DNA of 64,000 nt from Pogostemon cablin (lineage: Eukaryota; Streptophyta; Magnoliopsida; Lamiales; Lamiaceae): assembly GCA_023678885.1 (NCBI GenBank), contig CM043001.1:28897867-28961866 (forward strand), given 5' to 3'. The translations under genes and the position numbers were made by a program. Shown here piece after piece: positions 12,421 to 23,739 of this stretch; position 1 is the first letter of the stretch, and each line of letters starts with the position of its first letter. The notes under the pieces were generated by a model that was given only the letters and a program-made list of their open reading frames with translations, was not told where the DNA came from and made no database searches.

Positions 12421-13153
12421 AAAACTTCGAGTTACATGAAGCTATAAAGATCTGCGCCAGTTTGCAGCTGAAAATCCGGGTTGGAAAGACATTTCCAATG
12501 ACACGTGTGTAGATGGTATAATTATTATAGAATATTTGTCTGATCACCTTCTATCAACATGCATAATTGGAAAGACATATAAACTAAGATTTTCTTTGTT
12601 TTGGAGGCAGTAAATAAGTGATGGCACATTGGTTCAATATTGTAAAAGATACAATTTCTTCTTCTTTCTTTTTGTGTATAGGTGACATATTAATATATTT
12701 AGGAGTTCCTATTTATTAATTCAATCACATGTCTTTGTAAAATTTGATAGTTGAACTTTTATTCATCACAAACTTCAAGCTTTTTTGATTTTTTTATTAT
12801 TATTCATAAATTGAATTTTCAGAACGCATTTGAGAGTGCAATTTGAATAAGAACAGACCTGTGCGTTCTTGCTTTGCTGCCTGTTTGCGTTTCACTTTTA
12901 TAAAAGTAAGTATTTTGCAGTTGTTATTTTTTATTATTATTTCATTGTACAAACTTCATTTCTACATTTGGGGTTAGCAATTTTGTTTGTTTTTAATTAA
13001 GTATAGTAACTACTGTCCATTTATAAATGTGTTTGCTTAATGAGAGTGCAATTTGTTGTACTACTCATCAATATTTCTAATTTAAAAAAATAAGAAATAA
13101 ATAATGAATCACAAACTTTCTCTCAAACTTCTCTATGGGTTAAAGTTTTCTAT

Positions 13154-13196
<43 letters not shown>

Positions 13197-15171
13197 TAAA
13201 AATTCGGATGTCTAAGTCAATCACACTAATTAATTTCCTTATTTCCTTATTCATAAATTGCATGAATTATATTTAATGAGAAATGTGAATGTAATTGATG
13301 ATTTTATTGTAGAATTATATTAAAAATTGTGGAGCGTCACCTAATATCTATAAAATATAGTTAATCAAAGTGTAGTATACTGTATATGGTTAACTACGTG
13401 TTCATAGGGGTATTCTAGAATGTGTGATTTTTTTTATTCAATTAACTTGGAATTGTAAATTTATATTGAATAAGATTAGATTTACTGGATTAAAATTGCA
13501 TTTTTTAAAATTATATACTGTTTTGCTTATATTAGCTATAAAATGCACATATTATATTAGCTATAAAATTATTTGCATTGAACATTTATAAGCATATAGG
13601 ACATAAAAACATACAGAAAAGACATAATTTTATAAAATTGATATATATCAAATACGACTAATATAAACAAATTAAAACATAAGAATAACTTCATTCCAAA
13701 AAATATAATAATAACTTCGTTCCATAAAGCTCAACGTATTACGCTTAAAATAAGCAAATATAATAAGAAAATAAAATTTAATTTAAATATTCACAGTATT
13801 AAATGTAGATAATCAGCAAGTCTTAATGATTATGTATTTTTTAGAATCGTCCTATAACTTTATCCGTTTTTAGAGAATTAAAAAAACATAAAAAAATTAT
13901 AAATGTTAAACACAATCCCGTGCATCGCACGGGTCAAAACGCTAGTTTTTAGATTAATAACAGTAATGCCTTAGTGTTATTTTCTAGGAATTGGGGTTAT
14001 TAATGATTATTTTGTTAAGATTTTATTAGTCTAATTTAGTAGTAATGTAGTAAGGGGATAGCATAAGTGATTGAGTATTCCAATTTTGGTTTTGAGGCTT
14101 CGGATGTACATGTAGACAACTACCTCATTAGTATTTTAATTTTTATTAGTCTATATTTACTTATTAAATTAGGCATTAGTTAATTTATATTTTTACATGT
14201 TGATAGGCGACAAGGAGTTTGAGAGGTAGACGTTCTACTGCATCAATATTTGAACTACAGTTAACTCAGTTTCTCTTAAAGGTAGGAAAATTCTTACTTG
14301 ACTCAATTAACTGCTATTATGTGATATCTTTGAGTTCATGCATGTACATATAGGTCTCCTGACCTTTATAAATGAGGATAGATCTCCTGACCTTTATAAA
14401 CGAGGCATTTACTACTTGAATAATTGAGAAATCTTATTCAGTACATTTACATTTACATCTACATCTACATGATCCATGTTGCTTATTTGATATTTACATG
14501 TGGTATTTAATGTTGGCAAGTACATTTCTCCACTGAGCTTGTGGTTTTGCTCACCCCAAATATTTTAACATTTCAGATGGAGGAGCTTACGTGGTGGGAC
14601 ATAAGGATGATGTTTAGCACAGTTTTATTTTTCATTAAGACTTCATTATAAATTCTAAATTTTTGCTAGACTCATTTATTTCAAGTGTTACATTTAGATT
14701 TTATAACTTATCAAGTTGGATTTTGATTTATTAAATTTTATTTATTTTAAGCTTCCGCTAAAAATAATTTATTTATTTAAGTATGATGTTTTGAAAGTAA
14801 TTAGAAATTTAGGATGTGATAGTACATCCCTACTTAAAATTATATTCTACTTAATATATAGGGTAGGTCTTTCATGAGATCGTCTCATTGAGGCAAGAAG
14901 TTGAAGGAAGCCCAAGTTAAAAGGGAAATGAGGCCCAGATGAAAGAAATCCTAAAAGATATATTGCAATTTGTCCATTTCAAAAATAAATTTCAATGAAC
15001 AAAATGCAAGGGGCATTGGTAGGTAATTAAATTTTATTGCCTAAATAAATAAAAAATGTAAAGAAAAATATATTAAGTATTGATTAAATATTTATTTGTT
15101 AAGGAGTTTAAATAAATTAATTCCTAAAATAAATGAATAATTAATTAGTAATTAATATAATTATTTGAGCC

Positions 15172-15310
15172 CAAATCCAAGTCAAATGAGCTCAATTTAA
15201 ATTAAATTGATCAAATCCAAGTCAAATGGGCTCAATTTAAATTAAATTGATCGAATCCAAGTCAAGTGGGCTCAATTTAAATTAATTTGGTTCAATCCAA
15301 GACAAGTGAG
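15172..15310 (+). repeat. 40-bp tandem repeat, about 3.5 copies
   Basis: The unit AATCCAAGTCAAATGGGCTC plus AATTTAAATTAAATTGATC recurs at 15172, 15212, 15252 and 15292 with few changes. It lies in the U3-like part of the LTR remnant. Confidence 0.8.
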
Positions 15311-15570
15311 CCTGATTCGAGTCAACAAGTCCGACAAATCAAACACAGCATGCCTAATTAAATTAAATAGGCCCAAGTTAAATCCAGCAGGCTTATTTAA
15401 ATTAAACAGGCCCGTATCCAGTCCAGCAGGCTTAATTAAAGGAAAAAGCCCAACATATCTTTTGAAGGAGAAAATATCTAAGTGGTTATTTTCTCTACTT
15501 ATAAATAAGGACCTTCAGTCCTCATTCCAGACACATTGAAGCACCCGGAGACAAGACGTTCTTGAGGAAA

Positions 15571-15696
15571 TCAAGAACACTCAAGGATCTTCAAATCTTC
15601 AAAGCTTTAAGATCAAGAACACTCAAGGATCTTCAAATCTTCAAAACTTCAAGATCAAGACAACTCAAGGATCTTCAAATCTTCGAATCTTCAAGC
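15571..15696 (+). repeat. 42-bp tandem repeat, three copies
   Basis: Units start with TCAAGAACACTCAAGGATCT followed by TCAAATCTTC, at 15571, 15613 and 15655, just downstream of the TATA-like box. The frame across them is open only because 42 is a multiple of 3; I do not regard it as a gene. Confidence 0.75.
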
Positions 15697-16110
15697 TCAG
15701 ACCTTCAAGTGATCTTCAAGTCCTCAAAACTTCAAGTCAAGCTTCAAGCAAACTTCAAGTTAAGAACCGCCTCCGATCAAAGACTAAGGTGCTAAGCCTC
15801 TCCGATCTGGCGTTCTTCATCCATCTGTCCTCGTGAAGTCACCGTGTTCTACCAAATTGAACGACGTTCTTCGCGATAAACCTCCAAGTCAACGTTTGAT
15901 CCGAACAAAGGCTTGATGCCTCTGGATAAATATTTCAAAGCCTCAAGTTAACCCCGAGTTCGGACAAGCTTCATCCGAAGATCCGACTCAGAAAGTTGAT
16001 AAAGTCGAGAAATCAACTCAAGAGAGGAATTAGAGGATAGCTAGAGACTGTTCACTCAATTCTCAAGTTCAGTCCACATTGGACTATCTTTGTAATTTCT
16101 TTTGTGTTTA

Positions 16111-17471
16111 TTATTTAATAAATATAAAATTTGTTGTTACACTATCCTCATGCCTTTTTCCCTCGAAAATAGGAATATTATCGAAACGAGGGACTCGAGG
16201 ACGACTGGCAGTGAGCGGGTCATCAATGGGGCAAATTCGAACCCCAACGCCTCGGCTAGCCCTGCGAGTAGCCTCCAAGACAGCTGCTTCTAAAAGCCCA
16301 CTCTCCCGAATCTCAGTTTCTTCCATGGGAGCTTTTCCCTTGTCTGACGAACGAGGGCGCTCTGTCTCACTGGCCGAGACACCACCCTGAGTCGCGCCCA
16401 CCACCGCCTCTTCTGTTCCATTGGCATGGACAATTACGACGCCACGAAGGCCGGTCCTACCCCTTACGACCGTGGGAATTTCACCAGTTGGAGCTGTACT
16501 GGGACCGGCTTCTGCACGGGGCCTTCGGGGCAAAGGAAAAACCACCTGATCTGAAAAATATTCATCAAGAGTGGTGTCCCAAGAGGAAAAATTACTACAT
16601 ACCCTTCATTCGAAGCTTACCGGTGGGGCCCGAGTCGGATCCTGATATAGGTTCACCCCAGACAGTCTATCGTCTGACAAAAGCGACAAGACATCACGAG
16701 GAAGGGTCATACAGTTGATCGCGTCAAAAGCGCGTCCGAACCCTAGGGACAACTCTTTCTCGGCTGGTCGAAGTGGAGCTGCCAAGGAAGCATGGTACAA
16801 GTCATAAAATAAAAATATATACGCCAAGCGATTACAAGGAGAGCATAAAGAAAGAGGCTATGATAAGACTCACCAGACTCAGGAGCCGAAAAAGCACACG
16901 GCACTGGGAGATAATTTCCCTAAGGATCGCGGCATTCAAAACTTCGCACCCAAAATCACTGACGCCTCCAATGTTGCCCACCAATAGAATTCCTACCGAA
17001 GATAGGACGGACACCTCTCTGTACCTGTAAGTAATAATGGCCATGGCAACCAGGGTCGCGGACATAACGGTAGATTTAGTCAATATCTCGGACCGAAGGA
17101 GAGTGGCACCCATTCTCGTGAAGCAAAACTAGCAGACCAATTAAATTCGCCCAAGCCGAAGGGATTATTTGCATTGGGGCCAAACCCCAATTGATCAGTA
17201 CTCGACCAATGACATGAGCCAAAGGCAACCTGACACCGGCAGCAAACATGCCCGTATTAAAAGCAGCATGATCAGGCTCACCACTCCAGGGGCGCTCGCG
17301 TTGACCAGACGTGACAAATTCTACTCCAGGGTAGCTGTACAAAGCAAATACTCCATCTACATCCTCACCCCGTATGCTAGTAGGATAACCCCGCAGAATA
17401 AAGTCAGTCACGGCGCGTCCCTGACTAGAAGGACGACTTGTACTATTGGGACTGATTAGAGCTATTTTCAC
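16111..17471 (-). pseudogene. broken 'putative gypsy-type transposon' reading frame (PF04195-like)
   Basis: Minus-strand frames from 17471 leftward give a segment with GVRLPLAHVIGRVLINWG and LAPMQIIPSAWANLIG. This recalls the plant family annotated as 'transposase (putative) gypsy type' (PF04195): a G-(L/V)-RLPL...LAP-Q...W pattern. Coding-like sequence continues in shifted frames (16606-16827 and 16111-16545; the last is proline- and charge-rich). At least two frame changes or lost introns separate them, so it is not intact. It lies antisense between two LTR-like segments. The assignment is from the pattern alone. Confidence 0.5.
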
Positions 17472-18650
17472 TTAGATTTTAGTGTCTTTTTATATGTGTT
17501 TTCGTATTATTTTATCCGTATTTTATGTGTTATTTGGTTGTATTTTGTATTTTTATTGAAATGTGTGTGAATGAGCTTAAATCTATGATTTTCACTTTTT
17601 ATTGGATTCTAGATATGATAAGGAAGGGGTAGGAAAAAACGGATCTAAATTCGGAGTTGAAACGAAGGAGAACGAGCCGAAACAAAATGTGAAAAACAGG
17701 GGCATGCACCAACACGGGCCGTGTACGGAACATGGCCCTGTAAGAAGTGGCCGTGTGCCGACATCAGAAGATCCAACACGATCACCCTGTGCCCGTGTTA
17801 CAACACACGAGCCGTGTTGCAGTACACGAGCTGTGTTGCGTAACACGACCCTGTAAGGAGAGGCCGTGCGGCAGCATCAGAAGACACAACACGGCCACCT
17901 TGTGGCCGTGTTGCAAAGCACGACTCGTGCCGTGTAAAATCCTGCTGAAATTTTCAGATCCTTCTAGAAGCCTCCATAGGGGTATAAATGCCCATTTATT
18001 CAACATTTGAGAGGAAGATCCGAAATTTCCATCCTCTACACACACATCACACGCCATTTCTTCCATTTTCCACCATCATCTTCATCCACCTTCATCCATC
18101 TTGATCCATCTCCATCATCTCCATTAATTCTCCATCAAAACTTCATTCCTTCCATTGGGTGTGAGAGATCTCAAGAAATCACGAGCTAGAGTTGGAGATC
18201 AATGAGTATTGAAGATTCTCTACAAGAAATTGTTAGGGAAGATTCACATCTCTTTTGATTTTCTTTTGGATTTAGACTATGGATATTTGTAATGAATCAT
18301 TTATGTGTTTTGTTACCTTTATCATGTTAGGCTAATCCCTCTAGTGGGGTTAGGAACATGAAGAGCATATTAGATTTGTATTATCATGTGGATTAAATTG
18401 GTTTTTGATTTAATTGATGTTGATTTCTATTCATGGAGTTTAATTGTCTTGTGATGGCATGGTTTGTTATTCATAATTGATTATTGGTTTAATGGATTGT
18501 TGATCAATGAATTGATTTATGGTGATTAAATGCTATCATGATGTTCATGTATGTATTGCTTGGAGTGAGACGGAAACGACCCTCTATAGTATTAAGCTAG
18601 CTTCTAAAGTAGTTTCGTATTCTTCATTCTTTCAAACTATTGATGCAAAA
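17472..18650 (+). mobile_element. Ty3/gypsy LTR-like remnant with ACACGGCC motifs
   Basis: Between 17700 and 17940 there are many copies of CACGGCC, GGCCGTGT and related inverted motifs (for example ACACGGGCCGTGT). These are followed by a TATA-like GGGGTATAAATGCC near 17980 and a CT/CA-rich leader, a layout typical of Tat/Ogre- or Athila-type LTRs. Limits are not defined by TG/CA ends or target duplications; the left and right coordinates are approximate. Confidence 0.4.
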
Positions 18651-18816
18651 TGGAAACTTATACATAAGATTAAGGCACAATGTTAAATTTGTCAGGTCCA
18701 AAGCAGGGATATTTATATAACAACTTAAAACTGAATTTAAATAACAACTTAAAAACTGAATTACATGAAAAGCCATAAAGAAATACATGGGAGCAACAAG
18801 TACTGAAAAGAACTAC

Positions 18817-20082
18817 TCAAATGGGAAACAAAGCAAGGGAATAATGCATGGGTAACTGATCAATTTCAAGTTTTATAGTGTTGAGGATATCAGTGTGGAG
18901 ATCTTTGAGATGGGTGCGACGAACATCAACCAACAAGCGTTGTAGAGAAGGCCCATCAAAAGATGTCTGTGCTTGTAAAGTGCAGGTATCACAGACGCCG
19001 TTTTCTTGGATGCTGCTTAATTTAGTAGGATGATGAAGAGGGAGGATGGAAGGGAAAGCCAGCTCCAACCAATGACCTGGTACTCCACGAGGAATGTTGG
19101 AAGGAGGAAATATCGATAAGGGACAACACTCTACCCTAAGGTGACACATCTCATCAATACCACGACGATCTCCAAACACGAATTTATCATCATCACATTT
19201 ATAGACCGACTCAAGAAGCAAAGCAGATCGACCACCACACAGCGTTATGAAGTAATCAGTTACAAACTCATCAGGCATAATGGAGATAGAAGCCCACTTA
19301 CACAATATAAGATCTAGGATAAACCCTCCATGACTTGTACCGACGAAGAATTGAGACTCACTGATCAAACTAAACGAAAACACGTTAACCAGATCTCCTA
19401 CGGGGGTCAAGGGCAATCCAGGGAGTGTTTTCCAGGTGTTGTTAACAGTATTATACAATTCAAAAGCAGTATCAGGGGATGCTGGATGGCAGGCTCTATC
19501 CCTTTCCCATATATAATCAGTTAGAAAACCATGGAATCCAAAATTACTACATCTTGAAGTTGGAGGATGGGTTTCAGGACCCAAGAATAAAGTGGAGAAA
19601 ACTAGAATATGTTGGCCGTCGGGTGTTGGGAGGGCTTTGGGATTGAATTTGATTTGATTCATATCACACACATCAACTATCTTATTGCGATCCAAATCTA
19701 GTTTGGCTGCAGTCTTTCTACTGAGATCTGGCGGCGAAAAAAAAGGCTCCCCCCCGTCAAATAAATACAGCGCGGAACCCTGCACACAAAATGCTTCATG
19801 ATGGTGGGAATAGTTCTGATTACGATTTCGAATCACGGGCTCAATTTTCTTAAACTCATCCCCAACCCCACAAGAATCTAAATCCAACACGTATACTTTG
19901 ATTTCCTCGCCGATATTCTTGCCCGTCGAAATGCAAAACATTCCGACCTTTCTTGATTTGGGATTTTCAGATTCAGATTCGAACGATGATCCTAAGCCCA
20001 CCGAAAGCTTTAATGATTTGGGATTTTCAGATTTAGATTCCAACGATGGCGGTGATCGTTGCCTCTTTCCCGGATTTTCCAT
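18817..20082 (-). CDS. kelch-like beta-propeller protein, 421 aa
   Basis: A single uninterrupted frame. I chose the ATG at 20080-20082 (MENPGKRQRS); the frame extends 11 codons further up but only to a GTG. Residues 1-45 are polar and low-complexity with two SENPKS copies. The rest has kelch/galactose-oxidase-like features: LYLFDGG, LPTPDGQ, ELYNTVNNTWKTLPGLP (the classic kelch Y-x-x-x-x-x-x-W-x-x-L-P pattern) and FVGTSHGGFILDL. No N-terminal F-box is apparent and no signal peptide or membrane segment is seen. Function unknown; related plant proteins are usually annotated as uncharacterised or F-box/kelch-like. A diverged partial copy lies at 1-542. The two are separated by retroelement DNA, so this is probably an old tandem pair. 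Confidence 0.8.
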   Translation of the reverse strand: MENPGKRQRSPPSLESKSENPKSLKLSVGLGSSFESESENPKSRKVGMFCISTGKNIGEEIKVYVLDLDSCGVGDEFKKIEPVIRNRNQNYSHHHEAFCVQGSALYLFDGGEPFFSPPDLSRKTAAKLDLDRNKIVDVCDMNQIKFNPKALPTPDGQHILVFSTLFLGPETHPPTSRCSNFGFHGFLTDYIWERDRACHPASPDTAFELYNTVNNTWKTLPGLPLTPVGDLVNVFSFSLISESQFFVGTSHGGFILDLILCKWASISIMPDEFVTDYFITLCGGRSALLLESVYKCDDDKFVFGDRRGIDEMCHLRVECCPLSIFPPSNIPRGVPGHWLELAFPSILPLHHPTKLSSIQENGVCDTCTLQAQTSFDGPSLQRLLVDVRRTHLKDLHTDILNTIKLEIDQLPMHYSLALFPI

Positions 20083-20134
20083 GCCGCTGGACTTCTTCCC
20101 AATTTTAACTCGCACAATTAACTAACATAAAGCA

Positions 20135-20385
20135 GGCAATTAGTGCCCGGCCCATTAACTAGGCTGGGCTGGGCCTTAAAATAGGAAGCCCGAAAATAAC
20201 CGGGCTTAAATTGGTCCGACCCAAGGCGTGAGTTTGCTTGGGCCGTTTTAGCTCGTTGAGGCTGGGATTATTTGGCCCGTTTTTTATTTATAATTTTTTA
20301 GATATTTTTCATTTAATTTAATTTAGTTATAAATTATTTATATTATTTTATTTATTTATTGTTGGGATTATATATAATTAACTCT
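20135..20385. promoter_or_regulatory. upstream region of the kelch-like gene with GGGCC/GCCCG motifs
   Basis: It contains CTGGGCTGGGCCTTAAAAT, GCCCGAAAATAACCGGGC and CTTGGGCCGTTTT. TGGGCC/GGGCC elements are TCP-type 'site II' motifs in plant promoters. The block is conserved at 2735-2959. It may instead be an old GCCCG-rich transposon end, so the regulatory role is only possible. Confidence 0.35.
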
Positions 20386-20740
20386 AAAGATTAATTATAA
20401 GTAACTATTTAAAATATTCTACTTGAATATATAACTTAAAATTATTATACATGTTAAACTAGTTGAACTTTAGATTTTTTTTTTTAATTTAAAAACAAAC
20501 AAATGGATTTATATTCTTCATTAAACTCGTTTGGTGTAGTTCATTGAATTTTCTTTTGGAATTTTAGAATGTGAGTTATGGTGAATCTAAATTGGTAGGA
20601 ACAAGATCAAGGATCGAGCAAATTGTTTTTCCGCAATCTTATAGCCTGAAATTATTGAAGTAGGAGAATTAAAACCAAAAAAAAAAATAAAAAACATTGT
20701 TAACATTTATGATTGATTATGCAAAAATGATGAACCCTTT

Positions 20741-20830
20741 ACCCACACAATATAGTTTATCATCAATCTTGAAATTACTAAATGATGCAACCCACACAAT
20801 ATAGTTTATCATCAATCTTGTAATTGCAAT
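20741..20830 (+). repeat. 49-bp direct repeat, two copies
   Basis: ACCCACACAATATAGTTTAT plus CATCAATCTTG occurs at 20741 and again at 20790. It is an isolated tandem duplication in AT-rich DNA. Confidence 0.8.
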
Positions 20831-21110
20831 TTCGTTATTCAAATTTATTATGTCCAATAGTTAAGCATTTGTATTGTGTTAATATTCTAATTCTTTAAAT
20901 AAATAAATAAATAAAATAATAAAAAGGCAAGGACCTAAATGGCCAGTACCCAATAATCCATGGTGGGCTTGACCTAATAAAATAAGGCGCGATAGAAATC
21001 GGGTCTAGCCGGCTCGGCTCAAATATATATGTGAGTCCGTTGGGCTCGGGCGAGGCCGTCATTATTGCCGGCTCAAATTATATACACTCTCTGCATTAGG
21101 AAAAAGAGTA

Positions 21111-21355
21111 CTCTCTTCGTCCCGTTTCAATATTATGTTTATTTTTTACATGTTGATTAAGAAGTATAGTATTTTAATATATGTGAGTGGAAAGATAATA
21201 TTTAATGTAAAGTGGGTAAGTGTATTAGTGTTGGATGTGGGGACCATAATGATACATTAATAATTTTATGTGGGTCCATATTAAAAAAAAACGTAAATAT
21301 TGAAATGAGACACCCAAAATAGAAATATGTAAACATTGAAATGAGACGGAAGGAG
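21111..21355. mobile_element. Stowaway-type MITE, 245 bp
   Basis: CTCTCTTCGTCCCGTTTCAA pairs with the inverted TTGAAATGAGACGGAAGGAG, and TA flanks both ends. The interior is non-coding. A diverged second right-arm copy (AAATATTGAAATGAGACACC) lies just inside the right end. Confidence 0.75.
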
Positions 21356-21592
21356 TAAATTACTAAAATTATAACTATTAAATAAACCTCGTGGTTTAAA
21401 TATTATACTCAACTGTCCTGGAGAAGTTGATACATCTACAGAGAGTAAATGTGTCAACTTTTGTGGGCCAGAGGGAGTATCAATTACCCCTTTAATTAAT
21501 TAAAGTATTTAATTTTAACATTGATAAAAATAACTCTTTTTCAAAATAATAAAGAGGAAGGAAATTACATAAATACTCATGTGTATTTGATA

Positions 21593-21625
21593 CTAGTACG
21601 TAACCTGTGTGTTACGCGGGATCAT
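21593..21625 (-). other. degenerate Helitron 3' terminus, minus orientation
   Basis: Read on the minus strand: CCCGCGT-aac-ACACAGG (a weak 7-base stem with two mismatches), then TTACGTA and CTAG followed by T. The spacing resembles the intact Helitron end at 13917-13945. The body would lie to the right, but no TC-type 5' end could be found before the Harbinger element. Confidence 0.35.
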
Positions 21626-23205
21626 ATATTTTTATAAATTTTTTAATTTAAATTAATTTTTTCTCTCTATTAAATAATTAAATATTGCTATAGGTTATAT
21701 ATCAATATAGAGTTTTGTCATAAAAAATAAAGTAAACAAAATACAGAGTCAAAATATTCTGCAATTTATATTAATTTTTTTAAGTACATTTAATAAATAA
21801 ATAAATAAAGTAATTAACTTGTGTGTACATTGAAGATTAAAAGTCATTATAAAATTTGTTAAATACCAGATTTAATTATAAAATTGTATTTTGATTCAGT
21901 GTGAAAGGCGCGGATGTTTTAATTTTAATTTTAATATTCTAATTATTATATTACTATAATTATTAATATTATTATAATGATTATTATCTACTTTTACCAA
22001 TTGAATTGATAAGAATATTAAGTATTCTTTCCACATTATTTATTTATTGTGCAACTTTCTTTTTAGTAATTATATGAATTCCATTTCTCATAATAAAATT
22101 TTAAAAAATTACAAAATATGTGATCACTTAAAATTTAAATTTAAAATATGGGAACGAAATGATGAATGAATATCCAAAACTCACAGGACCGAAGGAATAT
22201 TTATTTTATATGTAAATAATATAGTAAGATCTTAAATAAAATAAAAATATTATTTCTTTTCTATATTTATCGTAATGTGAATACGAAATAATTATTTCTT
22301 CAATGTGAATTTTCAAACTACTATAGTTATTTACACTTGAAACAGTATATAATTAACTTAATTTCATAAGATAGTACTTAAGTAAATTATTATTTACTAT
22401 TATAAAGATGTATAATTGACATTTAAGTTAATTATTCTTTCCTCTTAAAAAATTGTATAATCTAAGAATTTAAAAGATTTGGCTGACTATTACAGGTTGA
22501 AGACAGTGTAGATGGCATGACATAGGATGAAATCGGGAAATGCTAACTACAGTTAACAGAAAATCAATGAATAAAACATATTCCATGTAGTTTGTACTTT
22601 AAAAGAAACAAAAGCATACATATAGCATGAATAAGATCAAACACAGGAAATTGGTGGAACAACCTGTTCACTTGGCTGTTTTCTTCACATTTGTTGTCTT
22701 ATCCACCTTCCAGTTCCAGTCAATTTTTAATAATTATTCCTGATACAATCCTTCCCTCTCCTCTCCTTCAACTTCGGCCATAAATCATAAATCCCCTTCT
22801 CTCCTCCCCTTCAACTATGCACATAAATCGTCAAATATAAAAGATTTTACATTCCAATGACATGAAATCAAAACCTACAACAACACATCAGCAAAATAGT
22901 AATAGTGATGTTCATGATTCCATAGCTCTCAATTAGCCTCGAAATACATACACTCTAACTCAATCCATCAAGTTTTAATTCAGAGAGACAAATCGAATGA
23001 AATAGGAGAAGTTGAATATTTACCCAAATCATATACAGAATTTTCAAGGGGATGAGAAACTTGATCGAGACCTCGAGCGATGCATAGTAAGCGATTCCAT
23101 TGTGGAAAGATAAAAAGAGGTGCGGTTATGTGAAATACACAGAAGCGTTATGAGCCCCATTAATGAATTTTCATAAATAAAACAAAACGTGGTATTTATG
23201 TGCTA
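21626..23205. other. gene-free AT-rich region
   Basis: No convincing reading frame or RNA gene. Around 22480-23110 the composition is less AT-rich, with two CT-rich blocks each ending in a CTTCAACT-like stretch (22755 and 22795). This may be a captured gene relic of the putative Helitron whose end lies at 21593. Confidence 0.4.
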
Positions 23206-23460
23206 TTAGAGCATCTCCAATGGTAGGATTGGATGATGAGTTGGAATATGAGGTATCCTACCATTGGGTGTGGGGTACAAAAAGGGGGAGGGCTTCCCTG
23301 GTACAAAAGTGTGTACCTGTACGACAATTAATTTTTAGCATGAAAAGTGTTAAAGTGGTGGGCACTTCTTTATTTTTATTGCTTTTTTAACTTAAACTTA
23401 ATAATAGATAATGTGTAATGTTAAAAGAAATTTGAGGTATACTATTTCAAACAACAAATT

Positions 23461-23545
23461 TCAGTAGCCGTTTAAAAAAAATCAGTAGCCGTTTACAAAA
23501 AAATTTCAGTAGTCGTTTAAAAAAAAATTCAGTAGCCGTTACTGT
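23461..23545 (+). repeat. four CAGTAGCCGTT units near the Harbinger left end
   Basis: Four copies of TCAGTAGCCGTTTAAAAAAA-like units, one with GTCGTT. CCGTT matches the plant Myb core CNGTT. The cluster lies upstream of a TATA-like TATAAATATGCATATG (23611) before the Myb-like gene. Confidence 0.7.
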
Positions 23546-23739
23546 CTTTTTTATTGTTCTAACGTTAATATATAAATATATTAATTTTTTATATATATAT
23601 GTATACTCTCCTATAAATATGCATATGAGTATTCAATTTTTTTTATCTTCATCAAACTACACAATTCTCACAAATTTCATAAATTTGCCCTCTAAAAAAA
23701 TTCCTCAATGGATGATCTTGTGAAACTTAAACAAATACT

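Larger units (their letters stand above)
4397..13945 (+). mobile_element. Helitron, 9.5 kb, no helicase seen
   Basis: The 5' end TCTATATCTATATATA is preceded by A and followed by an (AT)n run and AATAACCCC, common in plant Helitrons. The 3' end has a perfect hairpin CCCGTGC-atc-GCACGGG (13917-13933), eight bases, then CTAG followed by T. The host site is therefore A^T, as required. No inverted repeats or target duplication are expected for this class. The interior is AT-rich with only short reading frames, so the element is non-autonomous. Several places look like exon-intron relics (TTTACAG and TTATAG acceptors before short open stretches), which suggests captured and decayed gene pieces. 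Confidence 0.7.
3644..14821 (+). mobile_element. solo LTR (about 1.63 kb) split by a Helitron
   Basis: The left end is TGTAACGATCC, as in many plant Ty3/gypsy LTRs. The right end AGGATGTGATA resembles a decayed GTTACA-type terminus. The same 5-mer, GTACA, flanks both sides (3639-3643 and 14822-14826), as expected for a target-site duplication. Taking out the Helitron at 4397-13945 leaves 753 + 876 = 1629 bp, a normal gypsy LTR length, with no internal retroviral coding sequence between. Reading: recombination left a solo LTR, or the Helitron entered one. The degenerate right end makes the class assignment tentative. Confidence 0.55.
14888..16141 (+). mobile_element. LTR-like remnant with internal tandem repeats
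   Basis: The segment begins TGAGGCAAGAAG and ends GTTGTTACA. It contains a TATA-like CTTATAAATAAGGACC near 15500 and AT-rich polyadenylation-like sequence near 16110-16130, as in an LTR promoter and terminator. Two tandem arrays lie inside. No matching flanking duplication and no primer-binding site was found, so the limits and the class are uncertain. Confidence 0.4.

Noticed and set aside
4780..13900. Many 60-100 codon frames in the Helitron
   Set aside because: AT-rich, no conserved motifs, no consistent codon use; short frames are expected in this composition.
15562..15795. Open frame of repeated RTLKDLQIFK units
   Set aside because: It follows a 42-bp tandem DNA repeat in an LTR-like region; the period is a multiple of three, so openness is expected by chance.
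16079..17459. Plus-strand frames between the LTR-like pieces
   Set aside because: They oppose the recognisable minus-strand PF04195-like sequence.
19898..20125. Plus-strand 75-codon frame over the kelch-like gene start
   Set aside because: Complement of the repeated SENPKS region; no independent support.
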